Shown: positions 51,625-59,903 of the stretch, piece after piece
Numbering within the stretch: the stretch's first letter is position 1
Layout: each line of letters starts with the position of its first letter
Assembly: GCF_001184025.1 (NCBI RefSeq)
Contig: NZ_BBYG01000011.1
Coordinates: 1-64,000, forward strand
DNA length: 64,000 bases
Direction of reading: 5' to 3'
Source: Streptomyces maremycinicus
Lineage (GTDB): Bacteria; Actinomycetota; Actinomycetes; Streptomycetales; Streptomycetaceae
The notes under the pieces: model-generated
Databases searched by the model: none
The model's input: only the letters and a program-made list of their open reading frames with translations
Told to the model about the DNA's origin: nothing
Position numbers and translations under genes: made by a program

Positions 51625-52380
51625 TTGCCTTTTTCCCTGCACCAGGGCGACGCCCTCAATGTTCTCGCCGGCCTTCCGGGCGGCTGCGTCGACTCCGTCA
51701 TTACCGATCCGCCGTACAACTCGGGCGGTAGGACCGCGAAGGAGCGCACCACCCGCTCCGCGAAGCAGAAGTACACCTCCGCCGACGCCCAGCACACCCT
51801 GCCGGACTTCACCGGCGAGAACATGGACCAGCGCAGCTACGGGTTCTGGCTGACGCAGATCATGACCGAAGCCCACCGCCTCACCAAGACCGGCGGGACC
51901 GCGCTGCTGTTCACCGACTGGCGTCAACTCCCGATCACGACGGATGCGATCCAGGCTGCCGGGTGGCTGTGGCGCGGGGTACTGGCCTGGCACAAGCCGC
52001 AGACACGGCCCCAGAAGGGCCGGTTCACCCAGAACTGTGAATTCATCGTCTGGGCCAGCAAGGGGGCGATCGACGGCTCCCGGAACCCCGTCTATCTGCC
52101 CGGCATGTACTCGGCCTCGCAGCCCTCGGGGGCGAAGCGTCAGCACATCACGCAGAAGCCCGTCGAGGTGATGCGCGAGCTGGTCAAGATCAGTCCTGAG
52201 GGCGGCACTGTGCTCGACTTCTGTGCCGGCTCCGGCTCCACGGGGGTGGCCGCTCTGCTGGAAGGCAGGGACTTCATCGGCGTGGAGAAGACCGAGCACT
52301 ACGCGGCGATCGCGGCTGACCGGCTCACCGAGACGATCCGCGAAACCCTCACGCAAGACGACGTGGTTCTCACCGACTGA
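51625..52380 (+). CDS. DNA methyltransferase (N4/N6-type)
   Basis: A 251-aa enzyme from a TTG start behind AGGGG. DPPY at residues 28-31 comes before the SAM site VLDFCAGSGSTG near 200, the order of beta-class amino-methyltransferases. The final helix (RDFIGVEKTEHYAAIAADRL) is typical for solitary plasmid and phage enzymes. No restriction gene lies nearby. It could modify incoming plasmid DNA. Confidence 0.8.
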   Translation: MPFSLHQGDALNVLAGLPGGCVDSVITDPPYNSGGRTAKERTTRSAKQKYTSADAQHTLPDFTGENMDQRSYGFWLTQIMTEAHRLTKTGGTALLFTDWRQLPITTDAIQAAGWLWRGVLAWHKPQTRPQKGRFTQNCEFIVWASKGAIDGSRNPVYLPGMYSASQPSGAKRQHITQKPVEVMRELVKISPEGGTVLDFCAGSGSTGVAALLEGRDFIGVEKTEHYAAIAADRLTETIRETLTQDDVVLTD

Positions 52381-52420
52381 GCCGCGAGCGCGCTTCCCGT
52401 CAAGGCGACCGGCGCCCTAG

Positions 52421-53862
52421 TAGGGCTTGGTCAGGTCCGTATCGGTGTGGGTATGTCGCGGTGGCAGGTGGGGCAGGCGCCGGCCCAGGCGGCGAGAAGT
52501 GTCTGGAGTTCTCGGACGACTTGGTAGAGGCTCAGACCTGCGCCGCGTCTTTTGGGTCTCGTGCCAGTCGTTGCAGGGTGCAGAAGGCGTGGGCGGCCGA
52601 GACGAGGGTGACGTGGTGGTGCCAGCCGCTCCAGGTGCGGCCTTCGAAGTGGGCCAGGCCCAGGGCCTGTTTCATCTCGCGGTAGTCGTGTTCGATGCAC
52701 CAGCGGAGCTTGACCAGCCGGACCAGGGTCGCCAGCGGCATGCCGGAGGGCAGGCTGGAGAGCCAGAACTGCACGGGTTCGGGTTCGGTGGCCGGCCATT
52801 CGGCCAGCAGCCAGCGTTCGGGCAGTTCAGGACCGTCGGTGGCCTGGCGGACGCCGCGTCCGGCCGGGCGGATGCGCAGAGCCACGAACCGCGAGTAGAA
52901 GCGTTTGAAGCCGCTGATTCCTCTGCCCGGGCGGGAGCCTTCTCGCCAGGACACCGGCCTCGCGGCCGTCCTTCCGGCCGCGATGACCAGGTCTTTCATG
53001 GTCTGTGCAGGCTCGGGATACTGCATCTGCGGTGGCCGGCCGGTTCCCGCGTAGGCGGGCTGGACGGGCCGGGCGTCGGCCGGGTGGGCGGTGTGGCGGG
53101 AGGAAATGCCCACCGCGTAGGGCAGGTTGCGTTCTTCCAGGCCGTGGCGGAAGGCGGCGGCGTCCCCGTATCCGGCGTCCGCGACGACCAGCGGGACGTC
53201 GATGCCCCACGACCGGGTCTCGTCGATCATGTCCAGGGCCAGCTGCCACTTCTCCACATGCCCCACCCGGTCGGGGATGCCGCAGCGGTCACGGCGGGCG
53301 ACCTTGACCGCGTCCGCCTCCGGCGAGTCGGGATCCCACGAAGCCGGCAGGAACAGCCGCCAGTTCACCGCCGCCGAGGCATGATCCCGGGCCAGGTGCA
53401 GCGACACCCCCACCTGGCATTTGGTGACCTTGCCCGCGGTGCCGGTGTACTGCCGCGACACACACGCCGAGGCGTCCCCGTCCTTCAAGAAGCCGGTGTC
53501 ATCGACGATCAATGCCTCCGCCCCGATCGCCTCGTGCATCCGCCAGGCCAGCCGGGCCCGCACATGCGCCGGATCCCACGGGCTGGAGGTGATGAAGTGC
53601 GCCAGCGCCTGACGGTTGCCGTCCTCACCGAGGCGGGCCGCCATCGGCTCCACCGACTTGCGCCGCCCGTCCAGAAGCAATCCGCGCACATACGCCTGCC
53701 CCCACCGCCGCTGATCCGCACGGAAGAACCCGTCGAACAACTCCGCCGCGAACGCCTCCAGGTCCTCCCGGACCCCGGCCATCTCCTCAGGTGTCACACC
53801 ACCCCAACGACACCCGCACACCAACAGACACGCCACTCACGAGTGAAGCTGACCAAGCCCTA
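52421..53862. mobile_element. IS701-family element with CTAG target duplication
   Basis: A complete 1.44-kb element. The left end TAGGGCTTGGTCA (52421-52433) is the exact complement of the right end (53850-53862), and CTAG flanks both sides (52417-52420 and 53863-53866), a four-base duplication expected for IS701. It contains one transposase gene. It separates the methyltransferase from the rest of the plus-strand operon. Confidence 0.85.
52532..53836 (-). CDS. IS701-family transposase
   Basis: A 434-aa DDE transposase: EALIVDDTGFLKDG (first Asp), PLVVADAGYGDAAAFRHGL (second) and RWCIEHDYREMKQALGL (Glu). The frame ends at 52532, but a -1 shift at the AAAA run just before the stop leads into a second frame (RRGAGLSLYQVVRELQTLL) ending at 52431 with a Cys pair (GACPTCHRD). 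So either a programmed frameshift or a missing base. Confidence 0.8.
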   Translation of the reverse strand: MACLLVCGCRWGGVTPEEMAGVREDLEAFAAELFDGFFRADQRRWGQAYVRGLLLDGRRKSVEPMAARLGEDGNRQALAHFITSSPWDPAHVRARLAWRMHEAIGAEALIVDDTGFLKDGDASACVSRQYTGTAGKVTKCQVGVSLHLARDHASAAVNWRLFLPASWDPDSPEADAVKVARRDRCGIPDRVGHVEKWQLALDMIDETRSWGIDVPLVVADAGYGDAAAFRHGLEERNLPYAVGISSRHTAHPADARPVQPAYAGTGRPPQMQYPEPAQTMKDLVIAAGRTAARPVSWREGSRPGRGISGFKRFYSRFVALRIRPAGRGVRQATDGPELPERWLLAEWPATEPEPVQFWLSSLPSGMPLATLVRLVKLRWCIEHDYREMKQALGLAHFEGRTWSGWHHHVTLVSAAHAFCTLQRLARDPKDAAQV

Positions 53863-53966
53863 CTAGTGGCAATCCGGCGAAGTGGACTTGTCACCCGTCA
53901 GCGGTCCGAGCATTGCCGCTTCCGTCTTCCTTACATTCCGCGTCTCGTAGGAGGCCCAACTTCTTC

Positions 53967-54608
53967 ATGCCCGAACCCATAAAACCCCCTGACGATGGGG
54001 AGTTGGAGCCGGTACGCATTCCCGATCCACAGCTGGAAGGAATCGAGGCGAGCGTCCGACGGCTTATGGAGCAGTCGGCGCAACAGGCGCAGCAACTCGA
54101 CCACCTCGCGTCCGCCCCGGAGCCGAGCGGATCGCCGTTCGCCGCGTTCGGCATGCCGGGGCTCGGCGGGCCGCTTGCCGCCGGTCCGCCGGAGCCCCGC
54201 CCGATCCTGGAACTCGACGGGGAGGAACGCGAAGACGAACTCGACGCCTTGTCGGACTGGATCGACGACTTCTTCCTCCCGGTTTACGGGGCGGAGGTCA
54301 CCACCGCAGCGCCCTGGTGCCTGCAGTGGCAGGAGCACGATGATGTCGTGGCCTGGCTCCACGCCCTGTGGCTCGCCTACCAGCAGCACAAGGACCCCGA
54401 AGCCGGATTGAGCGGCCTGTTCGTGTGGCACCGGGACTTCCTCACCCACGCCCTTGCGGCCGTCCGCGCACCGGGCGGGCCGCTGTCGGCCTGCATGACC
54501 TCTCCCGACCGGCCCGCGCACCGTCTTCTGCCTGGCCCGCCGCCGTCCGCGCGCACGGAGACGGCGGCCACGGCGGAAGCCGACGGGCCTGCAGAGCCGA
54601 CGTCATGA
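53967..54608 (+). CDS. DUF4913 protein
   Basis: A 213-aa protein. Its centre (LDALSDWIDDFFLPVYGAEV, WLHALWLAYQQHKDPEAGLS and FVWHRDFLTHAL) is the DUF4913 domain known from Streptomyces plasmids. A helical acidic N-terminus (GIEASVRRLMEQSAQQAQQL) and a disordered tail flank it. GGAGG lies 12 bases before the ATG. Its stop overlaps the next gene (ATGA), so the two are likely expressed together. Confidence 0.75.
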   Translation: MPEPIKPPDDGELEPVRIPDPQLEGIEASVRRLMEQSAQQAQQLDHLASAPEPSGSPFAAFGMPGLGGPLAAGPPEPRPILELDGEEREDELDALSDWIDDFFLPVYGAEVTTAAPWCLQWQEHDDVVAWLHALWLAYQQHKDPEAGLSGLFVWHRDFLTHALAAVRAPGGPLSACMTSPDRPAHRLLPGPPPSARTETAATAEADGPAEPTS

Positions 54609-55090
54609 CCGCGGGACAGGGACAGCCCGCCTTCGGACTGAGCTTCGACCCCCGCGCGCTGACCGATCTCCTCCAAGCCCCCAGCGATATCCGCGACCTC
54701 ACCCTCGCCTACCTGCAGGAAGTTGTGAACGCGCAGCGCTTCGGACTGCGCCTCGACGGTGACCTGGAGGGCTACCGCAAGCTGTTCGTGGACTCGCGCA
54801 AGGACTGGCGCGTCGTCTACGGCGTCCGCCCGGCGCCCGCGGAGTCCGCGCATCCGAAGGAGATCCACGTCGTCGCGGTCCGGCCGCGTGCGGGCAACGA
54901 CGTCTACGACGAGGTCGGCCGCCGCCTGGGGATGACTCGCCGGCCGCTGAGCGCCCGCACCCACGCGGCCCGCTCCCGCTCCCCGCAGCTGACCACCCGC
55001 ACCCCCGCGCCCCGGCCCGGTCCACCGCCCACCGCACTGCCGGGTCTGCCCCGTCCCGCACACAACCCCGCGCATCACCACACCCGCTGA
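54605..55090 (+). CDS. RelE/ParE-fold protein
   Basis: A 161-aa protein. The first 115 residues (RKLFVDSRKDWRVVYGVRPA, KEIHVVAVRPRAGNDVYDEV) resemble the toxin fold of RelE/ParE. The usual antitoxin-sized gene is missing; the partner in front is the 213-aa DUF4913 protein. The C-terminal 45 residues are a Pro/Arg-rich tail. It may bind RNA or another protein rather than act as a toxin. Confidence 0.6.
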   Translation: MTAGQGQPAFGLSFDPRALTDLLQAPSDIRDLTLAYLQEVVNAQRFGLRLDGDLEGYRKLFVDSRKDWRVVYGVRPAPAESAHPKEIHVVAVRPRAGNDVYDEVGRRLGMTRRPLSARTHAARSRSPQLTTRTPAPRPGPPPTALPGLPRPAHNPAHHHTR

Positions 55091-55108
55091 ACGCACGGAG
55101 CCTCGCCT

Positions 55109-55807
55109 ATGCCCCCTGAACCCGCGCCGACACCAGCCCGGCGTGCGGTCTCCCCGCTCGACCACCGCCTCGAAGCCGCCACTGGCCACGACATCGACAC
55201 CCTGTGGGCCTACCGAGACCGCGGCATCCTCGACGAGCCACACGCCCACCTGGTCGACCAGCACCGCGAGCTGGCCAAGACCCAGACCGGCGTCACCTTC
55301 TACCTCCGCCTCCTCAACCGCCTTTCCAGCGGCGAGTTCGACGTCGATGGCGCCCTGTTCACGCGCATCGACCGCACCGTGGACCAGCTGGAGGAGGCCG
55401 CCGAAGCGCGGGACGCCGCCGCCGGGAAGGTACTCGCCGTCCTGGAGCCCATCGAGGCCGCCGCAGCGGCCCCGGCGCCCAGCGCGCAGCAGCTTTCGAC
55501 GGACGACCAGGCCGCGCTGCTCGCCATCGCCGGCGGCGCCAAGCTCTACGAACACCTGCTGACCGGCCGGATATCCGTCACCGCCGCCTCCGGCACCCGC
55601 ATCCCACACGCCAAGCTGCAGCGACTGGAGGACGCCGGCCTGGTCGTACGGGATACCGGCCACCCCGTGCACGCCGGCCAGCCGGTCGCACTCACCGACG
55701 CCGGACGCGCCGCGCTGTTCGCCGCCCGGCGGACCCCAACGACACGGGCACCCACGCTCCCGGCTCGCCCCGGCACATCGCCGTCCACGCCGGTGCAGCG
55801 GCGCTGA
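55109..55807 (+). CDS. Helical protein with winged-helix C-terminus
   Basis: A 232-aa protein. The N-terminal half is helical (HREL, FYLRLLNRLSSGEFDVDGAL, VDQLEEAAEARDAAAGKVLA) and a winged-helix-like unit lies near 140-195 (HAKLQRLEDAGLVVRDTGHP, ALTDAGRAAL). The tail is Pro/Thr rich. A role in DNA binding or as a plasmid regulator is possible. Confidence 0.6.
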   Translation: MPPEPAPTPARRAVSPLDHRLEAATGHDIDTLWAYRDRGILDEPHAHLVDQHRELAKTQTGVTFYLRLLNRLSSGEFDVDGALFTRIDRTVDQLEEAAEARDAAAGKVLAVLEPIEAAAAAPAPSAQQLSTDDQAALLAIAGGAKLYEHLLTGRISVTAASGTRIPHAKLQRLEDAGLVVRDTGHPVHAGQPVALTDAGRAALFAARRTPTTRAPTLPARPGTSPSTPVQRR

Positions 55808-55827
55808 ACTCCACCGAAAGGCCCTTG

Positions 55828-56574
55828 TTGCCCCCTACCGAACCGGCGCCGGCCCGGAAGCCCATCCCTCAAGTCGACTTCGAGCTGGACGACTTCGATG
55901 CCGACGAGGAGATGTACCTCGACTTCTACCGCCAGGTCGCCGTCCACGAGGACATGCTCGTCCCCCTCGCCGCACACCACACCCCCAGCGGCGCGCACAG
56001 CTACTACGTCCTCTTCGACCGCACCGCCACCTGGGGACACCCTGGTATGCCGCAGCTGCTTGCCGTGCATCTGCAACGGGACCGAGAGAAGCGGACGTTC
56101 ACCTTCGAGCAGGCCGGCGTGCCGCTGCCCGCGATGGCGCAGTCCTGGCTCGTCCACCGTGGCTGCCCGCAGGACGCCATCGGCCTCGACCCCGAGCTGG
56201 GGCCACCGCCGGCGGACGAGGCGACTCGTGCGCTGGAGCGACGCCTTGCGGGCGACGGCGATCACTACGCCATGGGCTACTCCTACACCTGCGACGACCC
56301 GGACGACATGGTCACTGTCGTTGCACTGCGCGCCCTGGATGAACGAGCGCCCAGCCCGTTTCGCGTCGTGGTCGAGGAGGTCGACACCGACGCGTGGACG
56401 CACACCCTGCGCGAGGGCGGCTTCGACACGGTGGGCGAGGCCCTGCAGTGGTGCGACGACCGGCTTACCGGCGAGGCCGGCCCCCTGCCGCCGGTCCGCC
56501 CGGCAGCGGCAGTCAGCCGCCCGGCCGTCCTGCCGAAGGCCCCTGCTCCGCGCCCGCCTAGCCGCTCGCGCTAA
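55828..56574 (+). CDS. Hypothetical plasmid protein
   Basis: A 248-aa protein from the second of two TTG codons, with AAAGG six bases upstream. It is acidic, with a DFELDDFDADEEMYLDFYRQ start and a mixed fold (LLAVHLQRDREKRTFTFEQA, YAMGYSYTCDDPDDMVTVVA). No domain name comes to mind. It ends just before the second copy of the conserved inverted-repeat element. Confidence 0.6.
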   Translation: MPPTEPAPARKPIPQVDFELDDFDADEEMYLDFYRQVAVHEDMLVPLAAHHTPSGAHSYYVLFDRTATWGHPGMPQLLAVHLQRDREKRTFTFEQAGVPLPAMAQSWLVHRGCPQDAIGLDPELGPPPADEATRALERRLAGDGDHYAMGYSYTCDDPDDMVTVVALRALDERAPSPFRVVVEEVDTDAWTHTLREGGFDTVGEALQWCDDRLTGEAGPLPPVRPAAAVSRPAVLPKAPAPRPPSRSR

Positions 56575-56591
56575 ACGCCGGAGCCCACGGG

Positions 56592-56640
56592 CGCGGCGCA
56601 ACATAGCCGACGATCGCCGGTTAGCCAAACCGGCGATTCT
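56592..56640 (-). promoter_or_regulatory. Conserved inverted-repeat element, copy 2
   Basis: CGCCGGTTAGCCAAACCGGCG (56615-56635) and the AACATAGCCG motif just before it repeat the 29658-29705 element, on the other strand. Relative to gene direction the order is the same in both: gene end, AACATAGCCG, stem-loop, next gene. Terminator or operator; see finding. Confidence 0.55.
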
Positions 56641-56722
56641 CAGGACTCTTATACAGCCGCCGGGACAACTCCCGCGGCGCCATGCCACGCAATCCCTATG
56701 CCTTCACGGAGGTTTCTTCCGC

Positions 56723-57070
56723 ATGCGCTCCACTCGAATTGCCATATCCGCGGCGATGCTCGGCACGCTCGCCCTGCCGGTGCTCTGCGCCACCACCGTC
56801 AGTGCGGCACCCGCCGCGGTATCTGCGGCCTTCGCGAGCAGCTGTTCGTCCCTGCCGCCGCTGCCGTACAAGGTCCACGCGTCGGCTGTGACCATCCGGT
56901 CCAAGGCCACCACGAAGTCCACCGCGCTCGGCGTGCTTTACAAGAGCCACAAGTTCACCGTGCACAAGAAGAGCGGCAACTGGCTCTACATCACGGACAG
57001 GTCGACCGGCGTCAAGGGCTGGGTCTCCGGCACCTACGTGTACCGCGACACCCGCATGTGCCTGGACTGA
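56723..57070 (+). CDS. Secreted SH3-like protein
   Basis: A 115-aa protein. The signal peptide (STRIAISAAMLGTLALPVLC, cut after SAA or so) comes before an SH3b-like domain (ASAVTIRSKATTKSTALGVL, SGNWLYITDRSTGVKGWVSG). It resembles the 49533-49901 protein and also has paired Cys. CGGAGG precedes the ATG. Confidence 0.65.
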   Translation: MRSTRIAISAAMLGTLALPVLCATTVSAAPAAVSAAFASSCSSLPPLPYKVHASAVTIRSKATTKSTALGVLYKSHKFTVHKKSGNWLYITDRSTGVKGWVSGTYVYRDTRMCLD

Positions 57071-57163
57071 CAGGCATTCAGCAGGAAAGCGACTGGGCCG
57101 CCGGGCACGGACGCCCCTCACATTCCCCCAGGCATCGGCCCTTCCAGAACAGGAGTTTTCCTT

Positions 57164-57640
57164 TTGTCCGACGGTATATCCGATGACGCTGAGGATGTCG
57201 TGGGCGTGCTCACCGAACGGATCGAAGCGCACTTCGCCATGGGCATGGACCAGCTGAAGGCCGCGGTCGTCGCCGCGCCGACCGCGAACCCTGAGGCCAC
57301 CGACGTCGTCAAGTGGCACGGCCTTCTCGTCCAGGCGCAGTCCGTGCTCGACCGCGCGGAGGACGACCTCCTCGCCGCGCTGGAAACCCAGCCCAGCGAG
57401 GTCGACGACCCGACGCTGGGACTCGCCCACTGCGTGAACGCGGCCGTGACCACACGCGACGGCCGGGCCCTGGTCGTGCGGTGGCTCCTCGACCCGGACG
57501 CTCCGGGGAAGAAGGACCTCGCCGCCGAACGCCTTGCCCGTCTGCGCCCCCGAACCGGGCCGGCGGTACACACCAGCGCTCCCCACCGACCCGCGGGCAC
57601 ACCCGCGTCGGCGTGGCGGGCGGGAAGGCCCGTCCGATGA
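57164..57640 (+). CDS. Hypothetical helical protein
   Basis: A 158-aa protein with a TTG start. It is helical in its main part (DDAEDVVGVLTERIEAHFAM, LVQAQSVLDRAEDDLLAALE) with a flexible tail. It leads three adjacent small helical genes (57164-58504). It resembles the helical proteins in the minus-strand cluster. Function unknown. Confidence 0.55.
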   Translation: MSDGISDDAEDVVGVLTERIEAHFAMGMDQLKAAVVAAPTANPEATDVVKWHGLLVQAQSVLDRAEDDLLAALETQPSEVDDPTLGLAHCVNAAVTTRDGRALVVRWLLDPDAPGKKDLAAERLARLRPRTGPAVHTSAPHRPAGTPASAWRAGRPVR

Positions 57641-58080
57641 GCCGGGACAAGGCAAGCACCATGGACGGCGACCTGCAGAAGGTCTTCGGGAACCCGGTTC
57701 CCGAACTGTGCGAGGCGGCTGTCGGCCACGATGCCTCGCCCGCCCTCGCCCGTGCCCTGGAACTGCGCTCCTTCCTGGCTCTGACCGAGGAACAGGTCGC
57801 GCGCGTCCGCGACCGCGTGCACGCGGACATGGATCCGGACCGCGACATGGGCGAACTGTCAGCGGACAAGCTCCGCTTCGACGCGCAGTGGCTGGAGGCG
57901 GCGCTCGATGCCCGCGACGGCTACCGCGCAGCCCTCGGCGAGCTGCTGCGCACCATGCCTGCGCCCGACCAGCGGGCCCGCCCCGTCCGCACGGCACAAC
58001 TCAAGATCACCGCACCCCTGCCCCCGTCCGCCGCCCCGACACCCCCGCGTGCCGGGGCGGCCCGGGCCCGCCGACCGTGA
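57637..58080 (+). CDS. Hypothetical helical protein
   Basis: A 147-aa protein whose ATG overlaps the stop of the upstream gene (ATGA). It is helical (ALARALELRSFLALTEEQVA, LDARDGYRAALGELLRTMPA) with a Pro-rich tail. Coupled to its neighbours. No family assigned. Confidence 0.55.
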   Translation: MSRDKASTMDGDLQKVFGNPVPELCEAAVGHDASPALARALELRSFLALTEEQVARVRDRVHADMDPDRDMGELSADKLRFDAQWLEAALDARDGYRAALGELLRTMPAPDQRARPVRTAQLKITAPLPPSAAPTPPRAGAARARRP

Positions 58081-58090
58081 AAGCTCCCGC

Positions 58091-58504
58091 TTGTCTCACC
58101 TCACGTCCACCGAGGTAGCCGGTCGGATCGAGGACCTGTACGGCGCGCCGCTCGCCGACCTTGAAGCCCGCGCCAAGGACCAGCCGCCCGGCATGCTCTC
58201 CGCCCTGCTCGGCATGCACGACGACCTCGCCCTCGCCGAGCGCAGTATCGATGTCCACCGCGACCACCTCGCCCAGCTCATCCACCCCGAGCGGCAGATC
58301 GGCCGGCACGAGGTCTCTCACCTTCTTGATGGCTCCCGCCGGCTCGCCGAGGCAGTCGCAGTCCGCGACGTCCAGGCCAAGTCGGTCGCCGCGGTTCTGC
58401 AGAGCCTGGCCCGCGTCCCGGCCCCGGCGCCGTCCCCGACGACTGCTTCGCCGCCCGTTCCGGCTCCACCTCTGCCGGCCCAGAGCACGGCTTACAGCCG
58501 CTGA
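58091..58504 (+). CDS. Hypothetical helical protein
   Basis: A 137-aa protein from a TTG start. It is helical (LADLEARAKDQPPGMLSALL, RRLAEAVAVRDVQAKSVAAV) with a Pro tail. It is the third in a row of short helical proteins and lies just before the HxlR regulator. Confidence 0.55.
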   Translation: MSHLTSTEVAGRIEDLYGAPLADLEARAKDQPPGMLSALLGMHDDLALAERSIDVHRDHLAQLIHPERQIGRHEVSHLLDGSRRLAEAVAVRDVQAKSVAAVLQSLARVPAPAPSPTTASPPVPAPPLPAQSTAYSR

Positions 58505-58545
58505 TCCGCTGGCGATTCCCTTTACTTACTCAGGAGTTCCTCCCC

Positions 58546-59388
58546 TTGGCCATCACCGCTCTGCCCCCCGACACCGACGCCGACATCGCCCGGGTCAGTG
58601 AGGCCCTCGCCATGATCACCCCGCGCTGGAATGTGAGGATCCTGCTGGCACTCTCCGGTCCGCCGCTGCGCTACAGCGAGCTGGCGGCCAAGGTGTCCTG
58701 GCTGCAGAACGGCCAGCTCCACCCCAAGCTCAAGGCGCTGTGCGACGCCGGGCTCGTCGAGCGCACCGAACACACCGCACGGCATGTGACCTACGGCCAC
58801 ACCGAGCGTGGTGCTGCCCTGCTGCCGGTCTTGCCGTTGATCGTCACCTGGGCCGAGGAGCATCTGGAGAAGGCGGACCGTCCGTTGCCCGCGATCGAGC
58901 AGATCGAGGACAGCCTCACCCTGCTCACCCGGCGGCACGCCGCCGCCCTCCTGTGGGTGCTCAAGTCCCGCGAGGAGGTCAGCGGGCGGGCCCTGGCTCG
59001 GATCGTGATGCCCAGCAGCGACTGGACCAACGTGTACCCGCCGCTGCGGCAGCTGGTCGCCGACGGGCTGGTCGACACCGAGGGCCTCGGCCGGCCCTAC
59101 CGGCTGTCCGCGGCGGGCGATGGCCTGGGCCCCGTTCTGGGCGCCCTGTCCGCATGGTGTGCCGGACAGCCCCTCAGCCAGGCGGCCCAGCACCCGGTCT
59201 GGGGGCACCCGCAGGCGAAGCCCGCGCCGAGGCCGTGGGTCAGCAGCCAGTCCCGGCTGGCCCCCGCGGCGCTCCCGCAGGCCCGGACGGGTGAGTTCTC
59301 TCCGGCGTGGCACAACCGCGATCTCTTCTCCCACGCCTCGCCCGCCCGCCCGAAGGCGGCCATCCAGGCGGGAGGTCCGCGCCGATGA
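58546..59388 (+). CDS. HxlR-type transcriptional regulator, two domains
   Basis: A 280-aa protein with a TTG start behind AGGAG. It has two winged-helix domains of the HxlR kind (PRWNVRILLALSGPPLRYSE with GQLHPKLKALCDAGLVERTE; then RHAAALLWVLKSREEVSGRA with YPPLRQLVADGLVDTEGLGR). Two fused domains are uncommon. It probably controls the transporter and ligase genes downstream. The tail is Pro-rich. Confidence 0.75.
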   Translation: MAITALPPDTDADIARVSEALAMITPRWNVRILLALSGPPLRYSELAAKVSWLQNGQLHPKLKALCDAGLVERTEHTARHVTYGHTERGAALLPVLPLIVTWAEEHLEKADRPLPAIEQIEDSLTLLTRRHAAALLWVLKSREEVSGRALARIVMPSSDWTNVYPPLRQLVADGLVDTEGLGRPYRLSAAGDGLGPVLGALSAWCAGQPLSQAAQHPVWGHPQAKPAPRPWVSSQSRLAPAALPQARTGEFSPAWHNRDLFSHASPARPKAAIQAGGPRR

Positions 59389-59903
59389 CCACCCTCTTCA
59401 CCCCTGCCGAAGTACGCCACGCTGTCGAGCTGCTGGCGTCGCGCTCCTTGATCCGACTGGTCACCGAGATCGACGACAACGGGGCGATACCACCGCGGCG
59501 GCTGGCCGCTACCCTTCCCGACCTCTCCTCGCACCAACTACGCCGCGCTACTGAAACGGCTCACGCCCACGGTCTCGTCCGCGTTGCGCCCGGCGCCGGT
59601 CTGGAACTCACCGAGCAGGGTTCGGAGTTGGCCGACCTGTACGACGCGGCTGCGCGCTGGGCTCGACGCCACGCCTTGCCGGCACCGGTTTGCGAGTTCA
59701 GCAGTCGCGTCCGCCACGTCCTCGACCGCCTGGCGCGCTCGCTCGCGACCGAGCGCGCCGACGGCCTCCCGCGGCCGTTCGCCGAGCGACTGCCCAGCGA
59801 CGAGGCCGAAGGGGACCTTGTTCGCCCCCGAACCCTCCTGATCCAGTGGCTGGCCCGCGATCCCCAGATCACCCGGGTGTCCGAGCCCGAGCCGGCCGCG
59901 TGA
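59385..59903 (+). CDS. Winged-helix regulator
   Basis: A 172-aa protein whose ATG overlaps the previous stop (ATGA). A winged-helix core (LRRATETAHAHGLVRVAPGA) with LELTEQGSELADLYDAA is similar to HxlR and MarR-type regulators. The C-terminal half is helical. It overlaps the transporter gene by four bases, so all three belong to one transcript. Confidence 0.65.
   Translation: MTTLFTPAEVRHAVELLASRSLIRLVTEIDDNGAIPPRRLAATLPDLSSHQLRRATETAHAHGLVRVAPGAGLELTEQGSELADLYDAAARWARRHALPAPVCEFSSRVRHVLDRLARSLATERADGLPRPFAERLPSDEAEGDLVRPRTLLIQWLARDPQITRVSEPEPAA

Noticed and set aside
54605..55090. A classical RelE toxin-antitoxin system
   Set aside because: No small antitoxin gene next to it, and the tail is unusual. 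Only the fold is suggested.
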